Source of the DNA: Woeseiaceae bacterium
GTDB taxonomy: Bacteria; Pseudomonadota; Gammaproteobacteria; Steroidobacterales; Woeseiaceae
Direction: 5' to 3'
Assembly: GCA_022866645.1 (NCBI GenBank)
Contig: JALHUQ010000362.1
Span: 1 to 26,611, forward strand
Length of the DNA stretch: 26,611 nucleotides
Part shown: positions 7,990 to 16,159 of the stretch, piece after piece
How positions within the stretch are numbered: position 1 is the stretch's first letter
How the letters are laid out: each line of letters begins with the position of its first letter
Notes under the pieces: model-generated
Told to the model about the DNA's origin: nothing
The model's database searches: none
Seen by the model: only the letters and a program-made list of their open reading frames with translations
Position numbers and translations under genes: made by a program

Positions 7990-10089
7990 GTGCAAGTCGC
8001 CGAGAAGAGTTTTGATTATCTGGGAACATTGAACCCCGCACAGCGGCAGGCGGCTGTCTACGGAGAGCAGTCTCTGAGCCGCGGTCTTTCGTCGGGGCCG
8101 CTGCTGGTTATCGCCGGAGCCGGAACCGGGAAGACCATGACGCTCGCGCATCGAGTGGCCCATTTGCTGATCTCGGGTGTAAGCCCAGAGCGCATATTGC
8201 TGCTGACATTTACACGGCGTGCGGCGATGGAAATGACACGTCGCGTCGAGGCTATTGTCCGGACCGCAACAAAAGGCCTGGGGGTTGCCGCACTGCCTTC
8301 CGGCGGTTTGCCCTGGTCCGGTACATTTCACTCCATCGCCAATCGCCTGTTGCGCAGGTTCGCACACAATCTTGGCCTTGATCCCGGGTTCTCGGTACTC
8401 GACCGCGGTGATGCTGCGGACATCATGGATGTCGTTCGCTACGAATTGAACCTGACACGAACGTCTCGCCGCTTTCCAAAAAAGGACACTTGTCTCGCGA
8501 TCTATTCACGTTGTGTCAATACGGCCCGGCCGTTATCCGAAACTCTGGACACTACCTACCCGTGGTGCTCTGACTGGACCGATGAGCTGGCTGAGCTATT
8601 CCGCCATTACGTGCTGCGTAAGCAACAAAGTCAGACACTCGACTACGATGATCTGCTCCTGTACTGGAGTTACCTCGTGGCTGAGGAAGAGTTTGCCGAC
8701 CAGATCGGATCATCTTTTGATCATGTGCTGGTCGATGAGTATCAGGACACCAACCTCACCCAGGCGAAAATCCTGAATGCACTGAAACCGGACGGCAAGG
8801 GAATGACAGTGGTTGGCGACGATGCCCAGTCGATCTATTCATTTCGCGCCGCCGAGGTTGAGAACATTCTCGGCTTTCCCGATCGATACATGCCGTCAGC
8901 CCAGGTCATCACGCTGGAACAAAATTACCGCTCAACTCAGGCGCTACTCGATAGCGCGAATTGCTTGATAGCAGAAAGTGAACGGCAATATCGCAAGAAC
9001 CTTTTCTCAGAGCGTAAGGACGGCAGCAAACCGAGTTACGTTACAGTGGAAGATGGTGACGCCGAAGCGGAGTTCGTGGTTGAGTCGATACTTGAAAACC
9101 GTGAACTCGGTATGCAGTTGAAGGAGCAGGCTGTTCTATTTCGCGGCTCCCATCATAGTGATCGCCTGGAGCTCGAACTCGTCAGGCGAAACATTCCCTA
9201 TGTGAAATACGGCGGACTCAAGTTTCTCGAGGCAGCACATGTCAAAGATCTGTTGTCAGTTTTGAAGTGGGCCGAGAATCCGAAAAACGAAGTTGCAGCT
9301 TTTCGAGTGCTGAAATTGCTACCCGGCATGGGTCCTGCGAACGCAACGCGCTGCTTTGAACAGCTAGCTGTCGGCGGCCACCAGTTTTCAACGTTGCGGG
9401 ATTTTCGTGCGCCAGCGGCGGCTAGCGAAGAGTGGCTGGCATTTTGCGATTTGCTGGAAACACTGTCGAATGCAGAATTTGATGATCAGAGCTGGCAATC
9501 ACAAATGTCGGCTGTGCGCCGCTGGTACCAACCCCATCTCGAGCGTCTTTATGATGGTTTGGATACACGAGAAGCGGACCTCGAACAGCTGGAACAAATA
9601 TCGGGTCGTTACCCTACACGCGAACGCTTTCTTACAGAGCTGACGCTGGACCCGCCGTCGGCGGCAGGGGATCTCGCCGGGGACCCGTTACTGGACGAGG
9701 ACTATCTGATTCTGTCGACCGTCCATTCAGCGAAGGGTCAGGAGTGGGAAGCGGTTTTCATTCTGAATGTTTCGGACGGTAACTTTCCTTCCGAGTTTGC
9801 CGCAGGAAAGCCCGCAATGATCGAAGAAGAACGCCGGCTCCTTTATGTTGCGATGACGCGTGCGAAACAGTCCCTGTCACTCATCGCTCCACTTCGATAT
9901 CACGTTACGCAGCAGCGCCGGGACGGCGACAAACATGTTTACGGCGCTCGCAGTCGCTTCATGACGGAATCACTGCTCGCGACTATGGAAAAGCGATTCG
10001 AGGGGCGCCCGGAAGTTCAGGCGGGCCAGTTCAAGCTGCGGTCAGACCGACAAATCGACGTTGCCGCCCGGATGCGCGAGATGTGGTAA
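7990..10089 (+). CDS. UvrD/PcrA/Rep-like superfamily 1 DNA helicase
   Basis: A 3'-5' SF1A helicase of about 699 residues. Motif I is VIAGAGTGKTMTLAHR, motif Ia LLTFTRRAAMEM, motif II DHVLVDEYQDTN, motif III VVGDDAQSIYSFRAA, motif IV LEQNYRS, motif V ILSTVHSAKGQEWEAVFI and motif VI EEERRLLYVAMTRAK. All are intact, so it should unwind DNA with ATP. It is slightly shorter than UvrD and has no recognisable C-terminal Tudor-like tail. It also has a distinctive insertion after motif IV. It is therefore probably an additional UvrD-family helicase, not the main UvrD. A GTG at 7978 would lengthen it by four residues, but GGGG five bases before the GTG at 7990 and the position of the operator favour 7990. 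The LexA box implies induction in the SOS response and a role in repair or in clearing stalled forks. Confidence 0.92.
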   Translation: MQVAEKSFDYLGTLNPAQRQAAVYGEQSLSRGLSSGPLLVIAGAGTGKTMTLAHRVAHLLISGVSPERILLLTFTRRAAMEMTRRVEAIVRTATKGLGVAALPSGGLPWSGTFHSIANRLLRRFAHNLGLDPGFSVLDRGDAADIMDVVRYELNLTRTSRRFPKKDTCLAIYSRCVNTARPLSETLDTTYPWCSDWTDELAELFRHYVLRKQQSQTLDYDDLLLYWSYLVAEEEFADQIGSSFDHVLVDEYQDTNLTQAKILNALKPDGKGMTVVGDDAQSIYSFRAAEVENILGFPDRYMPSAQVITLEQNYRSTQALLDSANCLIAESERQYRKNLFSERKDGSKPSYVTVEDGDAEAEFVVESILENRELGMQLKEQAVLFRGSHHSDRLELELVRRNIPYVKYGGLKFLEAAHVKDLLSVLKWAENPKNEVAAFRVLKLLPGMGPANATRCFEQLAVGGHQFSTLRDFRAPAAASEEWLAFCDLLETLSNAEFDDQSWQSQMSAVRRWYQPHLERLYDGLDTREADLEQLEQISGRYPTRERFLTELTLDPPSAAGDLAGDPLLDEDYLILSTVHSAKGQEWEAVFILNVSDGNFPSEFAAGKPAMIEEERRLLYVAMTRAKQSLSLIAPLRYHVTQQRRDGDKHVYGARSRFMTESLLATMEKRFEGRPEVQAGQFKLRSDRQIDVAARMREMW

Positions 10090-10120
10090 AAAAATGGCGG
10101 TGACCTAAGGCCACCGCCAT
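10088..10120 (-). terminator. Intrinsic terminator of the small exported-protein gene
   Basis: ATGGCGGTG (10094-10102) pairs perfectly with CACCGCCAT (10112-10120) across a nine-base loop. On the minus strand the hairpin is followed by seven U residues (A run at 10088-10094), so it works best for the minus-strand gene ending at 10151. On the plus strand there is no U tract, so termination of the helicase transcript would be weaker. Confidence 0.8.
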
Positions 10121-10150
10121 TCAATACGAAACAAACAGCATAAGGGATTT

Positions 10151-10333
10151 TCAGTTTGTTACGTCAACCTCGGCTACGACTGGCAATTTTTCCTCGTGCA
10201 CCTGAAGATTTTCATGCAATCGTTTCAATTCTTGATGCGTTTTCTCATCGCACAAACGGTAGCTTTCGCTGGCAACTGCAGCCCCGGCAATTAAGCACGC
10301 CCAAAGGACAACAAGTGGGGCTTTTAAAGACAC
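10151..10333 (-). CDS. Small exported protein, unknown function
   Basis: 60 residues from a GTG at 10333, supported by a GGGAG ribosome site six bases upstream. The N-terminus MSLKAPLVVLWACLIAGAAVASES has a positive n-region, a hydrophobic core and an A-V-A-S-type cleavage region, so it should be cleaved after about residue 21-22. That would leave a mature peptide of about 38 residues in the periplasm. The mature part is charged and helical (CDEKTHQELKRLHENLQVHEEKLP) with a single cysteine and heptad-like leucines, possibly a short coiled coil. A terminator on the same strand follows 30 bases after the stop, so the gene forms a single transcription unit. No family is recognised. The plus-strand frame over the same bases has no start site or family features and is rejected. 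Confidence 0.68.
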   Translation of the reverse strand: MSLKAPLVVLWACLIAGAAVASESYRLCDEKTHQELKRLHENLQVHEEKLPVVAEVDVTN

Positions 10334-10504
10334 TGCTTACTCCCGATGGCGATCGTGGATCGCGCGTTTCGTATGGTTATTTGATGCGCGGCGCGCCAAA
10401 ATGGTTGCGAACAATATGGAATAAAGCCGCCGAGAAAACCGCCCGGTGTCGTTACGCGTGAAACTACCGCTGCAGAGGACTACAGAGGTTGTGAGGGGGA
10501 CAAA

Positions 10505-11266
10505 ATGGGTAATACAAGCAGTGTAAAGAGCCAGGTCTCAGACGAGGAGTGGCAGGTGCGGACCGATCTCGCTGCCTGTTATCGTGCGATTGCCCTGTAT
10601 GGCTGGGACGATCTCGTCTTTACCCACGTTTCCGCCCGGGTGCCGGGACCTGACATGCACTTTCTGATCAACGCCTACGGCATGATGTTCGAGGAGATCA
10701 CAGCGAGTAGCCTCGTCAAGGTCGACCTCGCCGGCAACAAAGTCCTGGATTCGAGTTATGAAATCAATCCTGCAGGCTTTGTCATTCATAGTGCTGTGCA
10801 CGAGGTTCGACATGACGCGGCTTGTGTCCTGCATACGCACACGAAAGCAGGCGTCGCGGTATCAGCACAGTCAAAAGGGCTGTTGCCAATCTCGCAGACG
10901 TCATTGTTCCCGTATTCGAATCTCGCGTATCACAGCTATGAAGGTGTGGCGCTCATCGACGACGAAAAGCCGCGACTCGTGGCGGATCTAGGGGCACGCA
11001 ACGCGATGATTTTGCGCAATCATGGTTTGCTGACAACCGGAGCAACGATCGCCGACGCTTTTCTCATGATGTATTTGTTGGAAACGGCGTGCCAGATTCA
11101 GATTATGGCCCAATCATCGGGTGGCGAATTGATTTTGGTGGCAGAGCCTGTCGTTGCTGGAATTCAGGCCCAGGCCGAGCAGGTGACCAAGGGACTGGGT
11201 GGTGCACTCATATGGCCAGGCTTGTTGCGAAAACTCGATCGGCGCGATGCATCGTTTCGCAATTAG
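10505..11266 (+). CDS. Class II aldolase/adducin family protein
   Basis: A 253-residue protein of the class II aldolase and adducin head family, which includes zinc-dependent fuculose- and ribulose-phosphate aldolases and epimerases and many uncharacterised members. Key blocks are LYGWDDLVFTHVSARVPG near the N-terminus, INAYGMMFEEITASSLVKVD, the metal-binding VLHTHTKAGVAVSA with the H-x-H pair at about residues 115-117, and the third histidine in MILRNHGLLTTG. All three metal histidines are present, so catalysis is possible. The start is well supported by GAGGGGGA just before the ATG. It is closest in appearance to the long-standing hypothetical class II aldolase proteins of Proteobacteria, not to AraD or FucA. 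It converges on ilvA with only four bases between the two stops, and it has no sugar-pathway neighbours. Confidence 0.88.
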   Translation: MGNTSSVKSQVSDEEWQVRTDLAACYRAIALYGWDDLVFTHVSARVPGPDMHFLINAYGMMFEEITASSLVKVDLAGNKVLDSSYEINPAGFVIHSAVHEVRHDAACVLHTHTKAGVAVSAQSKGLLPISQTSLFPYSNLAYHSYEGVALIDDEKPRLVADLGARNAMILRNHGLLTTGATIADAFLMMYLLETACQIQIMAQSSGGELILVAEPVVAGIQAQAEQVTKGLGGALIWPGLLRKLDRRDASFRN

Positions 11267-11270
11267 CGCT

Positions 11271-12842
11271 TCAGGATAAGAACATCGTGTAGGCCGGATT
11301 GCCGCTTTCTTCCCAGTGCGAGTAGCCGAGTTTCGCGAGGTGTGACTCGAGTTCGTCGGTTTCTGACTGCGGCACATCAATGCCGGCGAGGACACGACCA
11401 TGATCGGAACCGTGATTGCGATAGTGAAACAGACTGATGTTCCAGTCGGTGCCGATCGCGTTCAGGAAATCCAGCAATGCCCCGGGGCGCTCGGGAAATT
11501 CGAATCGAAACAAACGTTCGTTCTTTATCCCCGCTGATCGGCCGCCGACCATGTGCCGTACGTGCAATTTCGCGGTCTCATTATTACTCAGGTCGACGAC
11601 TGGAAAATCTGCGGCAGCCAGGGATGCCAGCAATTCGGTAGCTTCCTGTCTTCCTTTTGCCAACTGGATGCCGACGAAAATGTGCGCTTTTTTGCTATCG
11701 GCGTAGCGGTAATTAAATTCCGTAATGCTCCTGCGCCCCAGCACCTCGCAAAAACGTCGAAAGCTACCGGGTTCCTCAGGTATTTCCGCGGCGATTAGCA
11801 TCTCCGCCTGATCTCCGATTGCCGCGCGCTCGGCAATATGTCGCAGACGATCAAAATTCACGTTCGCTCCGCAACTAATTGTGACAAGCGTTTGGCCGCT
11901 GACCTCGTTCTCGGTGATGTATTTCTTTGCGCCAGCGACGGCCAGCCCACCAGCAGGTTCGACTATCGATCGCGTGTCTTCAAAAATATCGCGAATCGCT
12001 GCACAGCACTCATCGGTATCGACAGTAATAATTTCATCGACATATTCTTTGCAGAGTCGGAACGTCTCGTCTCCGACCCGGCGTACTGCCACTCCGTCCG
12101 CGAACAGGCCAACGTGGTCCAAAGACACGGGTTCTCCGGCTGCCAGTGCGTCGCGCATCGCGGCAGAGTCGTCGGGTTCAACACCGACGATTCGAATTTT
12201 GGGGTACTGCAATTTGATGCAGGTAGCGATTCCGGCGATCAGGCCGCCTCCACCGATCGGAACGAAGATCGCATCTATGTCCGGTCCGGCCTGCTTGAGA
12301 ATTTCTGCACCGATCGTGCCCTGACCGGCGATGACTGCCGGATCGTCAAACGGGTGAATAAAGGTAAGATCGTGCTCGCGCTCCAGTTCGCGGGCTCGCA
12401 AATAGGCATCGTCATACTCATCACCGTGCAAAATCACCTCGCCGCCCAGTGCTCGCACGGCGTTGACCTTAATCGTCGGCGTCGTCACCGGCATTACGAT
12501 CAACGCGCGAATGCCACGTTGTCGCGCGGCTAGTGCGACACCCTGCGCGTGGTTGCCTGCCGAGCTGCAAATGACCCCGTTGGCCAATTCTTCAATACTG
12601 AGGCCGGCTATCTTGTTATAAGCGCCGCGAAGCTTGAAGGAAAACACTGGCTGCAGGTCCTCGCGCTTCATGAGTATCCGATTCTTGAATCGCGCAGAGA
12701 GGATAGGTGCGAGTTCGAGTGGCGACTCGATCGCTACGTCATAAACCTTCGCGTCGCGGATCAATTGGAGGTAGTTAATGCTGTCCATGTCGCGGTTATC
12801 GCACACCGGACAGCCATCCGCAAAGGTAGCAATGGTAATCAT
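11271..12842 (-). CDS. ilvA: Threonine ammonia-lyase, biosynthetic
   Basis: Converts L-threonine to 2-oxobutanoate and ammonia with PLP, the first step of isoleucine synthesis. The Schiff-base lysine is in PVFSFKLRGAYNK (about residue 70 of the 523-residue form), SSAGNHAQGVA follows, and the phosphate-binding glycine loop is PIGGGGLIAGIA. The C-terminal third carries two ACT-like regulatory repeats (IPEEPGSFRRFCEVLG and FPERPGALLDFLNAIG), so feedback control by isoleucine and valine is expected. The ATG at 12842 has GGAAGGG seven bases upstream and gives an N-terminal extension containing CPVC. The ATG at 12788 gives the family-typical start MDSINYLQLIRDAKVYD but has no ribosome site. The gene diverges from the dihydroorotase gene with a control region of under 50 bases, and no ilv operon genes are adjacent. 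Confidence 0.95.
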   Translation of the reverse strand: MITIATFADGCPVCDNRDMDSINYLQLIRDAKVYDVAIESPLELAPILSARFKNRILMKREDLQPVFSFKLRGAYNKIAGLSIEELANGVICSSAGNHAQGVALAARQRGIRALIVMPVTTPTIKVNAVRALGGEVILHGDEYDDAYLRARELEREHDLTFIHPFDDPAVIAGQGTIGAEILKQAGPDIDAIFVPIGGGGLIAGIATCIKLQYPKIRIVGVEPDDSAAMRDALAAGEPVSLDHVGLFADGVAVRRVGDETFRLCKEYVDEIITVDTDECCAAIRDIFEDTRSIVEPAGGLAVAGAKKYITENEVSGQTLVTISCGANVNFDRLRHIAERAAIGDQAEMLIAAEIPEEPGSFRRFCEVLGRRSITEFNYRYADSKKAHIFVGIQLAKGRQEATELLASLAAADFPVVDLSNNETAKLHVRHMVGGRSAGIKNERLFRFEFPERPGALLDFLNAIGTDWNISLFHYRNHGSDHGRVLAGIDVPQSETDELESHLAKLGYSHWEESGNPAYTMFLS

Positions 12843-12889
12843 TCAGTGACCCTTCCATAATGCAGATTCCATCTCGCAGGAAGCCCCTT

Positions 12890-14230
12890 TTGAGCAAACT
12901 ACTACTTAGCAACGCCCGTCTCGTCAACGAAGGCGAAATCCTGGATGTGGACGTGCTTATTGATGGCGAGCGAATTGCCACTATTGCCGCATCAATCGCT
13001 GCGCCCAAAGGCGCGACGGTGATAGACCTTGCTGGTAAATACCTGCTGCCGGGCATGATTGACGATCAGGTGCATTTTCGTGAACCCGGCATGACTCACA
13101 AAGGTGATTTGGCAACGGAGTCTGCCGCGGCGGCGGCCGGCGGGATAACCAGCTTCATGGATATGCCCAATGTCAGTCCACAGACGACTACGCGTTCCGC
13201 GCTGCGCGACAAATATGGGATTGCGGAAAATCGGTGCACCGCCAACTATGGGTTTTACCTCGGTGCGACCAACGGCAACATCGAAGAGGTCAAAGCGCTC
13301 AGGGTTGGTGAGGCCGCCGGAATAAAGGCTTTCATGGGCGCGTCGACCGGCGACATGCTGGTGGATAATCCGGAGACCCTGGACAAGCTGTTTGAACATG
13401 CGCCTGTGATAGTTCTAACGCATTGCGAGGATTCGCCGACGATTTGGAAGAATGAGGCTGCCGCAAGAAAGAGGTTCGGTGATGATGTGCCTTTTAGTGA
13501 ACATCCGGCGATTCGTTCGTCTGAGGCTTGCTTCAAGTCCTCCAGTCTGGCGGTCGATCTGGCTCGTCGGCACGATGCGCTACTGCATATCCTGCATCTG
13601 ACCACCGCGATCGAAATGGGCCTGTTTTCGAATGCCCACCGCTCAAAAAAGAGAATTACTGCAGAGGTTTGCGTGCATCACCTCTGGTTTGACGAATCCC
13701 GTTACGGCGAGCTCGGTGCGCGCATCAAATGCAATCCCGCAATTAAGGGCAAGGAAGATCGCGAGGCACTGATTGCGGCTCTGAATGATCAGCGAATAGA
13801 TATTATCGCGACCGATCATGCGCCTCACACTGTTTCCGAAAAGGCAGAAAGTTATTTCAAATCACCCGCCGGGCTGCCATTGGTTCAGCATGCCCTGCTG
13901 ACCTTGTTTGATCTGGCCTTCGACGAGCAGATCAGCATCGAGCTGATCGTCGACAGAGCATGTCACGCGCCAGCGGATATATTTGCTGTCGCGGACCGTG
14001 GCTACGTCAGGGAGGGTTGGTACGCGGATCTCGTCGTCATCGACCCGGCGCGGCCTTATCGGGTCAATGCGTCGAACATATTGAGCAAATGCCAGTGGTC
14101 GCCGTTCGAGGGCCACGAGTTCAAAGCCTCCATTGACACCACGATTATCAATGGCCAGGTAGTTTATCGAGATGGGGCCCTGACCGGGGTCGTGGCCGGA
14201 CAGAAGCTCGAATTTGGACGCGCGCGCTGA
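12890..14230 (+). CDS. pyrC: Dihydroorotase (Bacteroidetes-like subtype)
   Basis: A 446-residue amidohydrolase that interconverts N-carbamoylaspartate and dihydroorotate in pyrimidine synthesis. The start is TTG at 12890, with AGGAAG six bases upstream; the ATG at 12860 lacks a site. Catalytic blocks: GMIDDQVHFREPGMTHKG, GIKAFMGASTGDMLVDN with the carbamylated lysine, VLTHCEDSP and LHILHLTTA with metal histidines, and IIATDHAPHT with the catalytic aspartate. In the first block the usual H-x-H is Q-x-H. I recall this DDQVHFREPG form as normal for the subtype found in Bacteroidetes and some Proteobacteria, so it is not damage. Because of the changed ligand, a related cyclic amidohydrolase activity is possible. 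The gene stands alone; the next operon has its own promoter. Confidence 0.88.
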   Translation: MSKLLLSNARLVNEGEILDVDVLIDGERIATIAASIAAPKGATVIDLAGKYLLPGMIDDQVHFREPGMTHKGDLATESAAAAAGGITSFMDMPNVSPQTTTRSALRDKYGIAENRCTANYGFYLGATNGNIEEVKALRVGEAAGIKAFMGASTGDMLVDNPETLDKLFEHAPVIVLTHCEDSPTIWKNEAAARKRFGDDVPFSEHPAIRSSEACFKSSSLAVDLARRHDALLHILHLTTAIEMGLFSNAHRSKKRITAEVCVHHLWFDESRYGELGARIKCNPAIKGKEDREALIAALNDQRIDIIATDHAPHTVSEKAESYFKSPAGLPLVQHALLTLFDLAFDEQISIELIVDRACHAPADIFAVADRGYVREGWYADLVVIDPARPYRVNASNILSKCQWSPFEGHEFKASIDTTIINGQVVYRDGALTGVVAGQKLEFGRAR

Positions 14231-14244
14231 GGGGATAGAAAGTG

Positions 14245-14272
14245 TTTACTTTCCCTGTGATCTCGTTATGCT
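14245..14272 (+). promoter_or_regulatory. Candidate sigma70 promoter of the 2-oxoacid oxidoreductase operon
   Basis: TTTACT (14245-14250) and TATGCT (14267-14272), each matching four of six consensus bases, are separated by 16 bp. They lie in the only gap upstream of the operon. The predicted start near 14279 leaves a leader of about 36 bases. A small hairpin, GAAAG-TGTTTA-CTTTC, with flanking AGGG/CCCT pairing overlaps the -35 region and may end the pyrC transcript or bind a regulator. Confidence 0.38.
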
Positions 14273-14314
14273 AGCGCCAAATTACGGACTGGAACTGACT
14301 GCTGGGTGTACGAG

Positions 14315-16150
14315 ATGCCTAGTGTGAACATCTCAATGAAGCCTACAGATACGTCAAATCCTGAATATTTCCACAAGGTTGTGGATTGTCAGTGGGGCTG
14401 CCCCGCGCACACTGACGTACCGGCCTATATCCGCATGATCGCGCAAGGCGATTTCTCCGCGGCGTATATGGAGAATCGCAAATCCAATGTTTTTCCCGGC
14501 ATTCTTGGGCGTGTCTGTGATCGTCCCTGCGAGCCCGCGTGTCGTCGCCGCCGAGTGGAGGAAAACCCCGTTGCCATTTGCCGATTGAAACGCGTCGCCG
14601 CGGACCACCGCGATGACATCACTGACCGACTTCCGAAGGCGCCCGAAACGAGCAATGGCAAGAAAGTGGCGTTGATTGGTGCTGGCTGCGCGTCGCTGAC
14701 AGTCGCAAATGACCTCGCGCCCATGGGATACGAAGTTACCATTTTCGAAGCCCTGCAAACGACGGGCGGCCTCATGCGGACCAACATTCCGCAATTTCGT
14801 CTGCCGCCGAAAGTGCTGGACGAGGAAATCGGCTATATCCTCGACATGAATGTCGATCTGAAGCTGAATCATCCTATCGAAAGCCTGAAGTCGCTGCTCG
14901 AGGAAAACTTTGATGCGGTTTTTGTTGGCACCGGAGCGCCACGCGGCAAGAATCTCGAGATACCCGGTCGCTACGACTCTGACCGTATCCACATTGGCAT
15001 CGACTGGCTCGAATCGGTTGCGTTTGAGCACGTCAAAGAGATAGGCAAGCAAGTCCTTATTATTGGCGTCGGCAATACGGCGATGGACTGCTGTCGAACG
15101 TCACTTCGAATCGGCGCTGAGAACGTCAAAGTAATGGCCCGAAAGCCACGAGAATTTTTCAAGGCGTCCGCGTGGGAACTCGAAGACGCAGAAGAAGAGA
15201 ATGTAGAAATTCTCGTCAATCATTCGCCGCAAGAATTTGTCATCGAGGGTGGAAAACTCGTCGGCATGAAGTTCGAATTGATGGAATACAAAGTCGATGA
15301 AAACGGCGGCATTGATCGGGGCACCGTCGTTGGTGAAAAAATTATCCCCTGCGACGACGTCGTACTGGCGATCGGCCAGGACAATGCCTTTCCGTGGATC
15401 GAGCGCGATATCGGCATTGAGTTCAATGACTGGGATTGCCCCCTGGTTGATGAAACGACGATGATGTCTGGCCGCAAGGGCGTATTTTTCGGCGGCGACT
15501 CCGCGTTTGGTCCGAAGAACATCATTTGGGCTGTTGAGCACGGTCATCAAGCAGCGATATCCATACACCGTTACTGCCAGGGCGAAAGTATCGACGATCG
15601 CCTGCCGTACGGATTGAATCTGGCCAGCCAGAAAATGGGTATGCACGAGTGGAGTTTCTCGAATTACTATGACGGTGCGTCGCGCAGACTGATGCCGCAC
15701 GTCGATCTCAAGGAACGCTTCAAGAAGATCAATATTGAGGTAGAGCTGGGTTTCACTGCCGAGCAGGCGGTACAAGAGGTCGAACGCTGTTTGAATTGCG
15801 ACATTCAAACAGTATTCAAAGCGGATCTTTGTATTGAATGCGATGCATGCATCGATATCTGCCCCGTGAATTGTCTGACGATCACGAAGAATGGCGAAGA
15901 GGATGAGCTTCGAACTCGCCTGTCCGCACCTGCGGAAAATCATGCTCAGGCACTCTATGTCTCTGCGGAACTCCCACACACCGGCAGAGTGATGATCAAG
16001 GATGAGGACCTTTGTGTGCATTGCAGTCTCTGCGCTGAACGTTGCCCGACCGGAGCGTGGGACATGCAGAAGTCGACCATTCTTGTTCCCTATGCAAAAA
16101 ATGAAATACCCGATAACCAATCATTGCCGGCGGCCGTGTCCGGCTCTTAG
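14315..16150 (+). CDS. FAD/NAD(P) oxidoreductase with two [4Fe-4S] motifs, electron-transfer subunit of a 2-oxoacid oxidoreductase
   Basis: About 611 residues in three parts. The N-terminus is the GltD-type cysteine domain (CQWGCPAHTDVPAYI and GRVCDRPCEPACRR). The centre has an FAD fold (KVALIGAGCASLTVANDLA) and an NAD(P) fold (VLIIGVGNTAMDCCRTSLR), ending in the flavin motif GVFFGGDSAFGP. The C-terminus is a two-cluster ferredoxin module, CIECDACIDICP and CVHCSLCAERCP, eight cysteines for two [4Fe-4S] clusters. It is first in an operon with the alpha and beta subunits of a 2-oxoacid oxidoreductase, and probably moves electrons between that enzyme and NADP(H) or a quinone or ferredoxin pool. 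No glutamate synthase large subunit is present. The start is uncertain: GTG 14306, ATG 14315, GTG 14324 and ATG 14336 are all in frame, with only weak ribosome sites. Confidence 0.88.
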   Translation: MPSVNISMKPTDTSNPEYFHKVVDCQWGCPAHTDVPAYIRMIAQGDFSAAYMENRKSNVFPGILGRVCDRPCEPACRRRRVEENPVAICRLKRVAADHRDDITDRLPKAPETSNGKKVALIGAGCASLTVANDLAPMGYEVTIFEALQTTGGLMRTNIPQFRLPPKVLDEEIGYILDMNVDLKLNHPIESLKSLLEENFDAVFVGTGAPRGKNLEIPGRYDSDRIHIGIDWLESVAFEHVKEIGKQVLIIGVGNTAMDCCRTSLRIGAENVKVMARKPREFFKASAWELEDAEEENVEILVNHSPQEFVIEGGKLVGMKFELMEYKVDENGGIDRGTVVGEKIIPCDDVVLAIGQDNAFPWIERDIGIEFNDWDCPLVDETTMMSGRKGVFFGGDSAFGPKNIIWAVEHGHQAAISIHRYCQGESIDDRLPYGLNLASQKMGMHEWSFSNYYDGASRRLMPHVDLKERFKKINIEVELGFTAEQAVQEVERCLNCDIQTVFKADLCIECDACIDICPVNCLTITKNGEEDELRTRLSAPAENHAQALYVSAELPHTGRVMIKDEDLCVHCSLCAERCPTGAWDMQKSTILVPYAKNEIPDNQSLPAAVSGS

Positions 16151-16159
16151 AGGGTACAA

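Noticed and set aside
10156..10461. Plus-strand ORF of 101 codons
   Set aside because: It overlaps the small exported-protein gene, which has a signal peptide and a good ribosome site; the plus frame starts with a TTG and no site.
11838..12533. 231-codon plus-strand ORF
   Set aside because: It is antisense to ilvA and explained by codon bias of that gene.
15101..16120. 339-codon minus-strand ORF
   Set aside because: It is antisense to the FAD/Fe-S oxidoreductase, whose motifs are unambiguous; the minus frame shows no recognisable motif.
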